Positions 50,845 through 61,369 are shown, counted from the first letter of the stretch. The stretch is DNA of 64,000 nt from Corynebacterium hylobatis (GCF_003955685.1 NZ_RXHJ01000006.1:62001-126000); one strand, 5' to 3'. Program-made: numbers and translations. Notes: a model not told the origin generated them from the sequence alone.

Positions 50845-51339
50845 CTAGGTGGCTGCTGCGGCGGTTTCGCGCTGCGGCTCGTCGACGGCGCCGGGGCGGC
50901 GCTTCATCAGGGCGGTGCGGCGGACCACGCAGACGAGTTCGTCATTCTGGTTGTAACCGCGGTGCTCGATGCCCACGATGCCGGTCTCGGGGCGGGACTT
51001 GGAGACCCGCTTGTCCAGGGCTTCGGTCTCCACGCGGAGGGTGTCACCGAAGAAGACCGGCTTGGGGAACTCGATCTCCCGGAAACCGAGATTGCCCAGC
51101 GTGGTGCCCAGGGTGGTCTCCTGGACCGGGATGCCGGTGACCACGCCGAGGGTGAAGATGCTGTTGACGATCTGGCGGCCGTACATGCTCTCGGCGGCGA
51201 ACTCGGCGTCGAGATGCAGGGGCTGGACGTTCATGGTCAGGGTGGTGATCAGCAGGTTGTCGGTCTCGGTCACGGTGCGGGTGACCTCATGGCGCAGGAC
51301 CTCGCCGACGGTGAAATCCTCGTAGAACATTCCGGACAT
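50845..51339 (-). CDS. MaoC-like enoyl-CoA hydratase 1
   Basis: 164 residues of a single-hotdog MaoC protein: FTVGEVLRHEVTRTVTETDNLL, then VQPLHLDAEFA with the hydratase His, YGRQIVNSIFTLG and FPKPVFFGDTLRVETE. The active-site Asp/Asn-His arrangement is present although DNLLI replaces the usual DI..F. The order fadD-accA-citE-maoC resembles the M. tuberculosis Rv2498c-Rv2505c region, where the MaoC (Rv2499c) hydrates itaconyl-CoA and methylglutaconyl-CoA. That role is assigned here by analogy. It adjoins citE with 1 bp. Confidence 0.88.
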   Translation of the reverse strand: MSGMFYEDFTVGEVLRHEVTRTVTETDNLLITTLTMNVQPLHLDAEFAAESMYGRQIVNSIFTLGVVTGIPVQETTLGTTLGNLGFREIEFPKPVFFGDTLRVETEALDKRVSKSRPETGIVGIEHRGYNQNDELVCVVRRTALMKRRPGAVDEPQRETAAAAT

Positions 51340-51340
51340 G

Positions 51341-52233
51341 TCAGGCTCCTTCAGTGATGAGTTCGGTGGAGATGCCGGCGACGGCGAGTGCCTCGCGGGC
51401 GTGGTTGGCGTGCGCCAGGTCGATGTGGTCGCCCTCGTAGGAGACGGCGCCGTGCCCTTCCGCGGTGGCCTTCTCGAAGGCGGCGATCAGGCCGCGGTAG
51501 TAGGCGATCTGTCGTTCCGACAGGCCGTACTCCTCGTTGGCCACGGGGGCGTGGGAGGGGTGGATGAGCACCTGCCCGGTGTAGCCGAGCCGGTTGTTGT
51601 CCTGGGCGAAGGTGCGCAGACCGTCGAGGTTGCGGACTTCCTGCCACAGGCCCAGGACGATGCAGCGGATACCGGCGGAGCGCGCGGCGAGGACCACCTT
51701 GCTGCGCAGGTGGAGCGTTTCCAGACCCTCGGGGGTCCACGTGAAACCGACCTCGCGGGAGACATCGGCGTCCTTGGCTGCGGCGGCCATCACGCCGCCG
51801 ACGCGGGGTCCGGCGAGGATCTCGTCGACCTTGTTGATTGAGGCGGCCGTCTCCAGTGAGGGCATGAGTTCGACCTGTCCGCGCGGGAGACCGTTGGCGA
51901 TCTCGGCGGCGGTGACGAGGGCGTCGAAACGCACCACGTCATCGCGGCTGAAGAGTTTGGGCAGCAGCAGGGCGGTCAACCCCTCCCGGACCACCGCGGC
52001 GACATCCGCGCCGAAGTGCTCGGTGTCGAGTGCGTTGGGCCGGATGAGGACGGTGGCTCCGGTACCGGCGACCTCCGCGAGGATTTCGCGGGCGTTACTG
52101 CGGGCGAGGGCCTTGTCCTCCTGGGGGACGGCGTCCTCCAGGTCGATGATGATGGCGTCGGCCTCGGAGGCCAGGGCCTTGTGGATCCAGTCCTTCTTGT
52201 GTCCGGGGACGAACAGCAGGGATCTCACGGGTT

Positions 52234-52237
<4 letters not shown>
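51341..52237 (-). CDS. CitE-like beta-hydroxyacyl-CoA lyase
   Basis: 298 residues of the citrate-lyase beta-subunit family: RSLLFVPGHKKDWIHKALAS, AIIIDLEDAVPQEDKA (metal Asp/Glu), VLIRPNALDT (CoA-binding Arg), VELMPSLETAASI (metal Glu) and TGQVLIHPSH. Stand-alone CitE proteins without CitD/CitF act as malyl-, citramalyl- or HMG-CoA lyases; the mycobacterial Rv2498c homologue handles citramalyl-CoA and (R)-HMG-CoA. It overlaps the accA stop by 4 bp. It would release acetyl-CoA at the end of leucine or itaconate breakdown. Confidence 0.9.
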
Positions 52238-54030
<1,793 letters not shown>

Positions 54031-54063
54031 CTGTCATGTCTCCTTATGGGGAAAAGGTGGGGA

Positions 54064-55638
54064 TCAGAAGGTCTCTGATTTGGTGGTCCGGGCCGCCGGG
54101 TCGGGGCTGGTCCAGCCGAGGTTCTGCTTGAGGGTGGCCTTGCGCAGCTTGCCGGCGGCGGAGCGGGGCAGTTCCTCCGGTTGGAGGAAGACCATCTGTT
54201 TGGGGATCTTGTAGCCGGCCAGCTGGGTGCGCAGGAAGGTGGAGAGCTCCTCCTGGGTGGCGGCCACCTCGCTGCGCAGGACGATGGCCGCGCGGACCTC
54301 CTCATCCCATTTGAGGTCCGGCACCCCGACCACCGCGGCCTCCAGGACGGCCGGGTGCATGTGGAGGGCCTGCTCGACCTCAGCGGCGTAGACGTTCTCG
54401 CCGCCGGTCTTGATCATCTCCTTGAGCCGGTCGCGGAAGAAGTAGTAGCCACGGTCGTTCTGCGTGGCCACATCCCCGGTACGCAGCCAGCCGTCCTGCA
54501 GTGCCTCGGCGGTCTGTTCGGGGCGGCCGTAGTAGCCGGTCATCAGCGACGGGCCGCGGACGCAGATCTCACCGAGGTCACCGACCGGGGTGGGGCGGCC
54601 GTCCGGGTCCTGCAGCTGCACTTCGGCCATGAAGTACTCCTGGCCGATGGAGCCGTCGACCTCGGGGTCGAACATGTCCTCGGGGCGCAGGCGGGTAACC
54701 ATGGGGCCGGCCTCGGTGAGTCCGTAGCGGTAGTAGAGGTCGGTGCCCGGCAGCATCTCCGCGAAGAGTTCTTTGTCGGGCATGCGCAGCAGGCCGGCTC
54801 CGGTGTGCAGGGCCCGCAGGTTCTGGCGGAAGACCGGATCGGCCAGCACACCGTTGTCCATCATCTTGCGCATCATGTTCGGGATCATGAAGGTGTTGGT
54901 GATCTTCTCCCGGCCCACCCAGTCGACCAGTGACTCGGCGTCGAATTTCGGGGCCAGGACGCTGGTGGCCCCGCCGACGAAGTGGGCGACGAGCCAGCAC
55001 AGCAGGCCGGCGGAGTGGAACAGCGGGGTGACGATCAACCCGCGCTCATGCGGGCGGGATCCGAGCTGGCAGTCCACCAGCTCATTGAAGGCGTTGGCCA
55101 CGGCGGCGCGGTGGGAGAGGACGACGCCCTTGGACTTTCCGGTGCTGCCACCGGTGTAGATGATGCACAGAGGGGAGTCGAGGGTGGTGGGGTCCAGCAG
55201 GGGACCGCTCCCCTGCCGCAGGTTGTCGGTCTGGGCGCCCTGGACGATGACGGTGGGCAGCTGGTCGTGGGTGCGACCGTAGATCTCCAGGGCACCTTCC
55301 AGGAGGGGGAGGAACTGCTCCTCCACCAGGATGATCCCGGCCCCGGTCTCCTCGATGCCCTCAGCCAGCTCCAGTTCGGTCCAGCGCCAGTTGTAGGCGA
55401 CATAGACGCCGCCGCTGGCGGCGATGGAGAAGAACATCTCGGCGTTGTAGACGGTGTTGGCGGCCAGGACGCCGATGTGGCTGCCGGGCTGCGCGCCCAG
55501 ACTCCGGAGTCCGCGTCCGAGGGCCCAGGATCGTTCCGCCAATTCCCCGTAGGTGCGCCGCCCGTCAACACCCACGAGGGCCTCCTTCGCCGGCCGTTGG
55601 CGCTGATGGAGGTGCAACCAGTCTCCGATGGTTCGCAT
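54064..55638 (-). CDS. Acyl-CoA synthetase (AMP-forming, FadD type)
   Basis: 524 residues with the adenylate-forming signatures CIIYTGGSTGKSKGVVLSHRA (P-loop), YRYGLTEAGPMV (YGxTE), GWLRTGDVATQNDRGYYFFRDR with catalytic Asp, and the C-terminal Lys in FLQPEELPRSAAGKLRKATL. Fatty or branched-chain acids are activated to CoA esters. Using it in place of the scoA/scoB CoA transferase genes fits an imported free acid as substrate. It is first in the minus-strand operon, and an 18-bp dyad lies 68 bp upstream. Confidence 0.93.
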   Translation of the reverse strand: MRTIGDWLHLHQRQRPAKEALVGVDGRRTYGELAERSWALGRGLRSLGAQPGSHIGVLAANTVYNAEMFFSIAASGGVYVAYNWRWTELELAEGIEETGAGIILVEEQFLPLLEGALEIYGRTHDQLPTVIVQGAQTDNLRQGSGPLLDPTTLDSPLCIIYTGGSTGKSKGVVLSHRAAVANAFNELVDCQLGSRPHERGLIVTPLFHSAGLLCWLVAHFVGGATSVLAPKFDAESLVDWVGREKITNTFMIPNMMRKMMDNGVLADPVFRQNLRALHTGAGLLRMPDKELFAEMLPGTDLYYRYGLTEAGPMVTRLRPEDMFDPEVDGSIGQEYFMAEVQLQDPDGRPTPVGDLGEICVRGPSLMTGYYGRPEQTAEALQDGWLRTGDVATQNDRGYYFFRDRLKEMIKTGGENVYAAEVEQALHMHPAVLEAAVVGVPDLKWDEEVRAAIVLRSEVAATQEELSTFLRTQLAGYKIPKQMVFLQPEELPRSAAGKLRKATLKQNLGWTSPDPAARTTKSETF

Positions 55639-55705
55639 CGCTGCCCCTTTTCTGCTGTGTTCCCGGCGGTGTGGACCGCGGGAGAATGAGGATCACTTTC
55701 TAAAA

Positions 55706-55723
55706 CTAACGATCGTTCGTAAG
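55706..55723. promoter_or_regulatory. Operator-like dyad 1 of the acyl-CoA module
   Basis: CTAACGATCGTTCGTAAG lies 68 bp before the fadD start. Its reverse complement matches 13 of 18 positions with each of the sites at 56587 and 60771. The likely ligand is the TetR protein at 55846. Confidence 0.65.
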
Positions 55724-55845
55724 CGAGTCTAGGCTGTGGCCCGCGTCTCACGCAAGAGGGGCAGTGAAACTGGTCATGAAAAAAGGCGAGGTGACCTGGT
55801 CACCCCGCCCGCGGCAGTACTATTGAACGCCGTTCAAATTATCGG

Positions 55846-56478
55846 CTATGATGCGACTTTTCCGGACCGCGCCGCCGCATCCACCCGCTCGTCGGCGTCC
55901 GCGACCTTCATTTCCCGGAGGACGAACTTGGTGTAAGTTTCCACGATCTCGTCCAGGCTCAGGCGCCCCCCGGGCCGGTACCAGCCCGCCAGATGCGTGC
56001 CCAGGGCGACGATGCTGTACGTGTGCAGACGGGGGTCCAGCACGGAGGCGAGGCCGGATCTGCCGGCCTCCACGACGGCGGCCTCGATGACGTTGGAGTA
56101 GTCGGCGCGCTTGGCCACGATCGCCCGGCGCGCCTCCTCCGAGAGTGCCCGGAGGTTGGTGTTGCCGATGTAGACCTCCTTGGCCCGGCCCGCATGGAAT
56201 CGGATATGGCATTCCACCACCGAACGCAGCCGCTCCACGGCATCACCCTCCACCTGCAGGGAGGCCTGCTGCTCGGCGACCAGATCATCGATGGCCCCGC
56301 CCATCACCTGGAGCAGGAGGTCCTCTTTGCTCTCGATGTGGTTGTAGAGGCTGCCGATCTTCAGCCCTGAGGCGGCTGCAACCTCCCGGAGATTGGTGGC
56401 GTCGTAGCCCTTCTCGAAGAAGAATTCTGCGGCCTTCTCCCGGACCACTTCCTTGGTGTTTCTCCCCGTGCGCGCCAT
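55846..56478 (-). CDS. TetR-family regulator of the acyl-CoA module
   Basis: 210 residues: the HTH is VVREKAAEFFFEKGYDATNLREVAAASGLKIGSLYNHIESKEDLL at residues 8-52, then a KstR2/FadR-like helical effector domain, TetR_C type, that usually binds acyl-CoA. It lies between fadD and the Old Yellow Enzyme gene, the position of Rv2506 in the comparable mycobacterial region. Three related dyads in front of fadD, the OYE gene and accD/maoC2 suggest it controls the whole module, releasing DNA when an acyl-CoA accumulates. Confidence 0.9.
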   Translation of the reverse strand: MARTGRNTKEVVREKAAEFFFEKGYDATNLREVAAASGLKIGSLYNHIESKEDLLLQVMGGAIDDLVAEQQASLQVEGDAVERLRSVVECHIRFHAGRAKEVYIGNTNLRALSEEARRAIVAKRADYSNVIEAAVVEAGRSGLASVLDPRLHTYSIVALGTHLAGWYRPGGRLSLDEIVETYTKFVLREMKVADADERVDAAARSGKVAS

Positions 56479-56586
56479 ACATCCCTCACTTGATCGTCCG
56501 GTCAGCTTCCCCCGTTCCGGGGAAACGTGGATTCTTTCTTCTCACGCTATTGACAATAGCGCACCGGTCGGTGACGCTAAGACTTA

Positions 56587-56604
56587 CTAACAATCGTACG
56601 TTAG
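56587..56604. promoter_or_regulatory. Operator-like dyad 2 of the acyl-CoA module
   Basis: CTAACAATCGTACGTTAG has perfect outer arms CTAAC/GTTAG around a CG centre, ending 8 bp before the OYE start codon and overlapping its ribosome site AGGAGAG. It is the most symmetric of the three copies. Confidence 0.7.
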
Positions 56605-56612
56605 GAGAGCAG

Positions 56613-57878
56613 ATGTCAGACTTCTCCCTGTTCAGCACCTTCCATCTGGGCCCCCTTGAGCTGCGCAATCGCACCGTCATGGCGCCCCTGACCCGCAGTC
56701 GGGCCACTCCGGAGGGGATCCCCACGGCGCTGATGGAGGCCTACTACGCCCAACGGGCCGGCGCCGGCCTCATCGTCTCCGAGGGGGTGGTCGTCTCCCC
56801 CCAGGGTGTGGCCTACCCCCGGGTGCCGGGCCTCTACAACGACGAGCAGGTCGAGGCCTGGCGCCGGGTGACCCGCGCGGTCCATGAGCAGGGCGGGGTG
56901 ATCTTCGCCCAGCTCTGGCACGTGGGCAGACAGTCGCACTCCTCTGTCCAGCCCGACGGCCTGCCGCCTTTCGCCCCCTCCCCCGTGCGCATCGAGAATT
57001 ACCGGTACTACCGCAAACCGGACCGCCTCCCCTACGAGACCCCGCGCCAGCTCTCCCGCGAGGGCATCCGGAAGGTCATCGACCAGTATGCCCAGGCCGC
57101 GGCACGGGCCATGGCGGCGGGCTTCGACGGCGTGGAGATCCACGCCGCCAACGGCTACCTCATCGACCAGTTCCTCAACTCCGGCTCCAACCAGCGCACG
57201 GACGAGTACGGCGGTTCCCCGGCCAACCGGGCGCGTTTCCTGCACCAGCTTCTCGACGCCGTCGCCACCCACGTCCCACCCTCCCGCGTGGGTGTGCGCC
57301 TGTCCCCCTCCTCCACTTGGATGGACGCCCTCGACGAGGACAAGACGGCGCTGCACAGCCACGTCGTGGCAGCGCTGAACCGCCACGGCCTGGCCTATCT
57401 GCACCTGGTGGAACCGGAGATCGCCGGCAGCACCACGGCGGAGATCGCCGAGGACGCGGTACCCACCGAAAAGCTCGCCGCCCTCTTCCGCGGCCCGGTG
57501 ATCGTCACCGGTGAGCACGATCTCGCCTCCGCCGAACAGCGTCTGGCGGACGGTGTGGCGGACCTGGTCGGCTTCGGCCGCACCTTCATCGCCAACCCGG
57601 ACCTCCCGGAACGCCTGCGCACGGGCAGTCCGCTCAACCCACCGGAGAAACGGACCTTCTACGCCGGTGGTGCGGAAGGTTACATCACCTACCCCTCCCT
57701 CGCGGAGGAGGACCGGTGGGCACAGCTGCGGGCGGCCATCGAGGAGGGCACCATATCCGCGGCGGCCCACCTCGAGCAGCTGTCGTCCCGGACCCCGCTG
57801 GACCTGGTCCGTTCCGGCGAGCTGCACTCCCTCCACCAGCTCCGCGAGCTGGTGGCCACCTATTCAACCGTCTCCTGA
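56613..57878 (+). CDS. Old Yellow Enzyme-family NADH:flavin oxidoreductase
   Basis: 421 residues from the ATG at 56613 (AGGAGAG upstream). FMN-barrel features: LELRNRTVMAPLTRSRATPEG, IFAQLWHVGRQSH with the substrate-binding His, DGVEIHAANGYLIDQFLNSGSNQRTDEYGGS and DLVGFGRTFIANPDLPERL. Typical OYEs have about 360 residues; the last 45 residues here (from EEDRWAQLRAAIEEGT) form a helical extension. It should reduce the C=C bond of an alpha,beta-unsaturated carbonyl, e.g. an enal or enone precursor. Co-transcribed with the SDR that follows. Confidence 0.92.
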   Translation: MSDFSLFSTFHLGPLELRNRTVMAPLTRSRATPEGIPTALMEAYYAQRAGAGLIVSEGVVVSPQGVAYPRVPGLYNDEQVEAWRRVTRAVHEQGGVIFAQLWHVGRQSHSSVQPDGLPPFAPSPVRIENYRYYRKPDRLPYETPRQLSREGIRKVIDQYAQAAARAMAAGFDGVEIHAANGYLIDQFLNSGSNQRTDEYGGSPANRARFLHQLLDAVATHVPPSRVGVRLSPSSTWMDALDEDKTALHSHVVAALNRHGLAYLHLVEPEIAGSTTAEIAEDAVPTEKLAALFRGPVIVTGEHDLASAEQRLADGVADLVGFGRTFIANPDLPERLRTGSPLNPPEKRTFYAGGAEGYITYPSLAEEDRWAQLRAAIEEGTISAAAHLEQLSSRTPLDLVRSGELHSLHQLRELVATYSTVS

Positions 57879-57894
57879 GCGAAGGAACCCACCC

Positions 57895-58644
57895 ATGACC
57901 CCCACCTCCCTCAACGTCCTGGTCACCGGCGCCGCCGGCGGCATGTGCCGGGGCATCAACGCCCGTCTCGCCGAGGCCGGCCACACCGTGCTCTGCGCCG
58001 ACCTGAACCTGGAGGCGGCCCAGGCCGCAGCCGACCAGATCACCGCGGCCGACGGTTCCGCCCACCCCTTTGAACTCGACGTCACCAGCGATGACTCGGT
58101 CGAGCGGCTGCTCGCCGAGGTCCAGGAGTCCGTCGGTGACATCCAGGCACTGGTCAATGCCGCCGGCATCCTGGACCGCAAGTACCTCGCCGACCACGAG
58201 GGAGGCTCCTTCGAGCGGGCCATCGACATCAACCTCAACGGCCCCTTCCGGATGATCCGGGCGTTTGCCCCGCAGCTGGTGGAACAGGGCTGGGGGCGGA
58301 TCATCAACATCTCCTCCATCGCCGGCACCACCGGCTACCACTACCCCAGCTACGCGGCCTCCAAGGCGGGCCTGTCGAACCTGACCCGCTCCCTGCTGGT
58401 CGATTTCTGGGGCACCGGCGTGACCGTCAACTCCGTCTGCCCGGGTGTGGTGGACACGAGCATGGTGATCCAGGAGGTCCGAGACCAGGTCAAGCGCAAG
58501 GTCCCCACCGAGCAGATCGTCCAGCCGGAGGAGATCGGTGCGATGATCACCTTCCTGCTCTCTGAGGACGCGAAGAACATCAACGGCGCGGACCTGGTGA
58601 TCGACGGCGGGGCGACCCAGGTCTTCTCGCTCTTCGACCGCTGA
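57895..58644 (+). CDS. Short-chain dehydrogenase/reductase 2
   Basis: 249 residues: VTGAAGGMCRGINARLAEAG is the cofactor loop (Cys and Met in unusual positions), Asp in VLCADLNLE suggests NAD, ALVNAAGIL is the NNAG equivalent, and catalytic residues are Ser in INISSIAGTTGYHYPSYAASKAG with the Tyr and Lys. The ATG has GAAGGAACC upstream and is 16 bp after the OYE stop. It may oxidise or reduce a beta-hydroxy or cyclic alcohol in the same pathway. Earlier in-frame sequence belongs to the OYE gene in another frame. Confidence 0.93.
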   Translation: MTPTSLNVLVTGAAGGMCRGINARLAEAGHTVLCADLNLEAAQAAADQITAADGSAHPFELDVTSDDSVERLLAEVQESVGDIQALVNAAGILDRKYLADHEGGSFERAIDINLNGPFRMIRAFAPQLVEQGWGRIINISSIAGTTGYHYPSYAASKAGLSNLTRSLLVDFWGTGVTVNSVCPGVVDTSMVIQEVRDQVKRKVPTEQIVQPEEIGAMITFLLSEDAKNINGADLVIDGGATQVFSLFDR

Positions 58645-58660
58645 CCTGATTCCCGACGAC

Positions 58661-58693
58661 AGGGGCGGCACCCGGTGTCCGGGTGCCGCCCCT
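58661..58693. terminator. Hairpin terminator after the SDR gene
   Basis: Perfect 15-bp stem AGGGGCGGCACCCGG / CCGGGTGCCGCCCCT with a 3-nt loop, 16 bp beyond the stop at 58644. Confidence 0.75.
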
Positions 58694-58715
58694 GCCTGTC
58701 TGCGCCCGCAGCAAC

Positions 58716-58759
58716 AAGAGCCCTCCCCGCACCGGAGACCCGGCGCGGGGAGGGCTCTT
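58716..58759. terminator. Second hairpin, serving the EthD-like gene
   Basis: AAGAGCCCTCCCCGC / GCGGGGAGGGCTCTT, a perfect 15-bp stem around a 14-nt loop, 19 bp beyond the convergent stop at 58779. Confidence 0.7.
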
Positions 58760-58778
58760 GATGGGCACGGGGGCGTCG

Positions 58779-59108
58779 TCAAGCCCTCGCTTCCACGGCG
58801 AGATCGATCTCGACCTCATCCGCGATGAACCACTCCATGCTGCCCAGGAAGAGCCGTTCGTGCTCAAACAATGCCTCCGCCTCCGGGCCGGCGTAGGCCA
58901 CGGCGACGTCCTTCACGGAATCGAACCACAGTTCCGCCATCCCGTCATAGGGCCATTCCTTGCGGTGGGCGATGGCCGGGTTCTGGCGGTACCGCCGGAT
59001 GCCGGGCAGCTCACGCACGTAGGCGGGGTGCTCGACGTTCCAGTGGTGGAGGAACTCCTCCCGGGTGTGCCCGGGCTTCTTCTTCACGATCGCGACGATC
59101 TTGACCAT
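58779..59108 (-). CDS. EthD-like small protein
   Basis: 109 residues with an EthD/dabb-type fold: MVKIVAIVKKKPGHTREEFLHHWNVEHPAYVRELPG, GIRRYRQNP and DGMAELWFDSVKDVAVA. EthD relatives include the ether-degradation helper protein and small lyases or hydratases; most have no assigned reaction. It starts 11 bp after the accD stop, so it is co-transcribed with the carboxyltransferase. Its coexistence with a P450 island recalls ethB-ethD clusters, though the P450s are some 10 kb away. Confidence 0.88.
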   Translation of the reverse strand: MVKIVAIVKKKPGHTREEFLHHWNVEHPAYVRELPGIRRYRQNPAIAHRKEWPYDGMAELWFDSVKDVAVAYAGPEAEALFEHERLFLGSMEWFIADEVEIDLAVEARA

Positions 59109-59119
59109 GAGCTTCCCCC

Positions 59120-60715
59120 CTAGACCGGGGTGACTGCCTGGCGGCGCTCGACCGGCACGGCCTTACGCCTGGAGTACAGCCCCAGGCGGCGGGTCAGGTC
59201 GTCGCGCAGCTCATTGGCCGGGACGACCGCCTCGACGGCGTTGGCGTTGGCAATCTTGAACACGTCGATGCCCTCGGCGTATTCGGCCTGCTTCTCGGCG
59301 ATGAAGGCCTTGCGCTCCTCCGGATCCTCGATCTCGTGGATCTGGTTGTAGTAGATGCCGTTGACGGCGGCATCCGGACCCATCAACGCCGGGCGGGCCG
59401 TCGGCAGGGCGATGACAGCGTCCGGGTTCATCGGGGCACCGGACATCGCCAGGTAACCACCGCCGTAGGCCTTGCGGACGAGCACCGTGATGCGCGGGAC
59501 ACGGCACTCGGAGACCGCGAAGATCATCTTCGCGCCGTGGCGGATGATGCCCTGGCGTTCCACCTCGGAGCCGATCATGTAGCCGGCGATATCCACCAGG
59601 AACAGGATCGGGATGTTGTAGGCGTTGCAGATCCAGATGAACCGGGCCGCCTTGTCGGAGGAGTCCGGGAAGATGGACCCGCCCATGTGCATCGGCTGGT
59701 TGCCCACCAGGCCGACGGGGCGGCCGTTGATGCGGGCGAAGCCGGTGAGCATCTCCGGGGCGAAGAGTTCCTTATAGGGGAACCAGCTGCCCTCGTCGAC
59801 GAGGGATTCGACGAACTCCTCCATGTCGAAGACCTCGGCCTCGCGCAGCGGGACGATCTCCTCCAGGGTGCGGCCCTCGCGCGGCTCGGTGGCCGGGGCG
59901 ATGGGTGCCGGGGTCTCCCAGTCGGAGGGCAGGTAGGACAGCCAGACGCGGATCGCGGCGATGGCCTCGGCGTCATCCTCGACGAGCACATCGCCCAGCC
60001 CGGAGACGGTGCAATGCATCTCGGCACCACCCATCTCCTCGAGGGTGACCTTCTCGCCGGTGACCATCTCGGCCAGGCGCGGGGAACCCAGGTAGGCGGT
60101 GGCGTGCCCGCGGACCATGATGGTCAGGTCACACAGGGCCGGCACGTAGGCCGAGCCCGCCGGGGAGGGGCCGAAGAGGGCGCAGACCTGCGGGACGCGC
60201 CCGGAGATCTGGACCTGGTTGTAGAAGATGTTGCCCCAGGCGTGGCGGCCGGCGAAGGACTCGAACTGCTCGTTGATGCGGGCACCGGCGGAGTCGAAGA
60301 GGTAGACGATGGGGATGCCGGCCTCATTGGCCTTCTCCTGCGCCTGGATGATCTTCTCGAAGGTGCGGTTACCCCAGGTGCCGGCCTTGACGCTGAAGTC
60401 GTTGGCGATGACGCAGACCTCCCGGCCGTCGACCTTGCCGAAGGCGGTGACCACGGCATCGCCCGGCAGCCCCTCCTCGAAGCGGGCCAGCAGGCCGTCC
60501 TCGATGTAGTGCTGGTCGTCGAAAAGCAGGTCCAGGCGCTGGCGGACCAGCAGCTTGCCCGAGTCGATGATCTTCTTGCGGTTCTTCTCCGGCCCACCCA
60601 GGCGGGCCTCCCCGAGGCTGCGGGCCAGCCTCTCATGGACAGTCTCGTTCATCTGGTCCTCCGTGTTCATGGTGGTCTGCTCGGTGGTCTGCTGTGCGGG
60701 GATGGTCTGGGTCAT
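59120..60715 (-). CDS. accD: Acyl-CoA carboxylase beta subunit (carboxyltransferase)
   Basis: 531 residues: the N half binds acyl-CoA (VYLFDSAGARINEQ, GPSPAGSAYVPALCDLTIMV), the C half binds biotin (FLVDIAGYMIGSEVERQGIIRHGAKMI, VRKAYGGGYLAMSGAPMNPD). The pattern is of propionyl/methylcrotonyl-CoA carboxylase beta subunits; LARSLGEARLGGPEKN near the start and AAVNGIYYNQIHEIEDPEER near the end favour the MCC/geranyl-CoA group. The start at 60715 has GGAGGACCCC upstream. It should pair with the alpha subunit at 52234. Divergent from maoC2 over the third dyad. Confidence 0.93.
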   Translation of the reverse strand: MTQTIPAQQTTEQTTMNTEDQMNETVHERLARSLGEARLGGPEKNRKKIIDSGKLLVRQRLDLLFDDQHYIEDGLLARFEEGLPGDAVVTAFGKVDGREVCVIANDFSVKAGTWGNRTFEKIIQAQEKANEAGIPIVYLFDSAGARINEQFESFAGRHAWGNIFYNQVQISGRVPQVCALFGPSPAGSAYVPALCDLTIMVRGHATAYLGSPRLAEMVTGEKVTLEEMGGAEMHCTVSGLGDVLVEDDAEAIAAIRVWLSYLPSDWETPAPIAPATEPREGRTLEEIVPLREAEVFDMEEFVESLVDEGSWFPYKELFAPEMLTGFARINGRPVGLVGNQPMHMGGSIFPDSSDKAARFIWICNAYNIPILFLVDIAGYMIGSEVERQGIIRHGAKMIFAVSECRVPRITVLVRKAYGGGYLAMSGAPMNPDAVIALPTARPALMGPDAAVNGIYYNQIHEIEDPEERKAFIAEKQAEYAEGIDVFKIANANAVEAVVPANELRDDLTRRLGLYSRRKAVPVERRQAVTPV

Positions 60716-60770
60716 GGGGTCCTCCGGTCGGGTCGGTCAGACAGTCAATGTTTCTTTCTCTATTGGTACA

Positions 60771-60788
60771 CGAACGAACATACGTTAG
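60771..60788. promoter_or_regulatory. Operator-like dyad 3 of the acyl-CoA module
   Basis: CGAACGAACATACGTTAG matches 14 of 18 positions of the site at 56587. It is in the divergent spacer, 55 bp before accD and about 100 bp before maoC2, so one site could control both directions. Confidence 0.65.
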
Positions 60789-60889
60789 TCTAGTGTATGT
60801 TGAGAGACAGGCCACAGTTCCACCGAAATGACACAGTCGACACAACCTGTGATGCTCGACTGGGACCACCTCAGGAAGGAATGACCACC

Positions 60890-61369
60890 ATGACCAACGC
60901 CACCCCCCTCGCCCCCGCCATCAAAGGGGCACCCGACCACTACTGGGACGCCCTCGAAACCGGCGACAAGCTGCGCAGCCCCGGACTCACCATCACCGAG
61001 GCCCACCTGGTCAACTGGGCCGGCCTGACCGGTGACTGGGTTTCCCTGCACCTGGACGCCCAGTACGCCGAGCAGACCGCCTTCGGCCAGCGCATCTGCC
61101 ACGGCCCGCTGACACTCTCGGCGGCCCTGGGTCTGATGACCCAGACCGGTTACTTCACCCACGTGGTCGCCTGGCTGGGACTGGACGCGGTACGCGCCAC
61201 GAAGCCGGTCCTCATCGGCGACACCATCCGCGTCGAGGCCGAGGTGACACTGGCCCGCGAAACGAAGAAGCCGGAACACGGCGTCTGGTCGCTCGGCTAC
61301 ACGGTGTTCAACCAGCATGACGAGGTCGTCATGAACTTCACCAGCAGTTTCCTCATCGAGCGTCGCTGA
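60890..61369 (+). CDS. MaoC-like hydratase 2
   Basis: 159 residues from the ATG at 60890 (AGGAAGG 8-9 nt upstream). Pattern: LETGDKLRSPGLTITEAHLVNWAGLTGDWVSLHLDAQYAEQTAFGQRICHGPLTLSAALGL, including the hydratase Asp and His and GxxxxHG loop. Compared with copy 1 it is the canonical R-hydratase form. It heads the plus-strand operon with the acyl-CoA dehydrogenase, cupin and thioesterase. Two MaoC proteins in one module suggest two hydration steps, or a heterodimer as in some actinobacterial MaoC pairs. Confidence 0.9.
   Translation: MTNATPLAPAIKGAPDHYWDALETGDKLRSPGLTITEAHLVNWAGLTGDWVSLHLDAQYAEQTAFGQRICHGPLTLSAALGLMTQTGYFTHVVAWLGLDAVRATKPVLIGDTIRVEAEVTLARETKKPEHGVWSLGYTVFNQHDEVVMNFTSSFLIERR

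Noticed and set aside
49367..50848. 493-codon plus-strand frame opposite the MHS permease
   Set aside because: Gly/Glu/Asp/Gln-rich antisense frame without domains; the permease on the other strand has all family motifs.
56145..56612. In-frame extension upstream of the Old Yellow Enzyme start
   Set aside because: It runs antisense to the TetR gene, and the ATG at 56613 has a good ribosome site and begins the family sequence.
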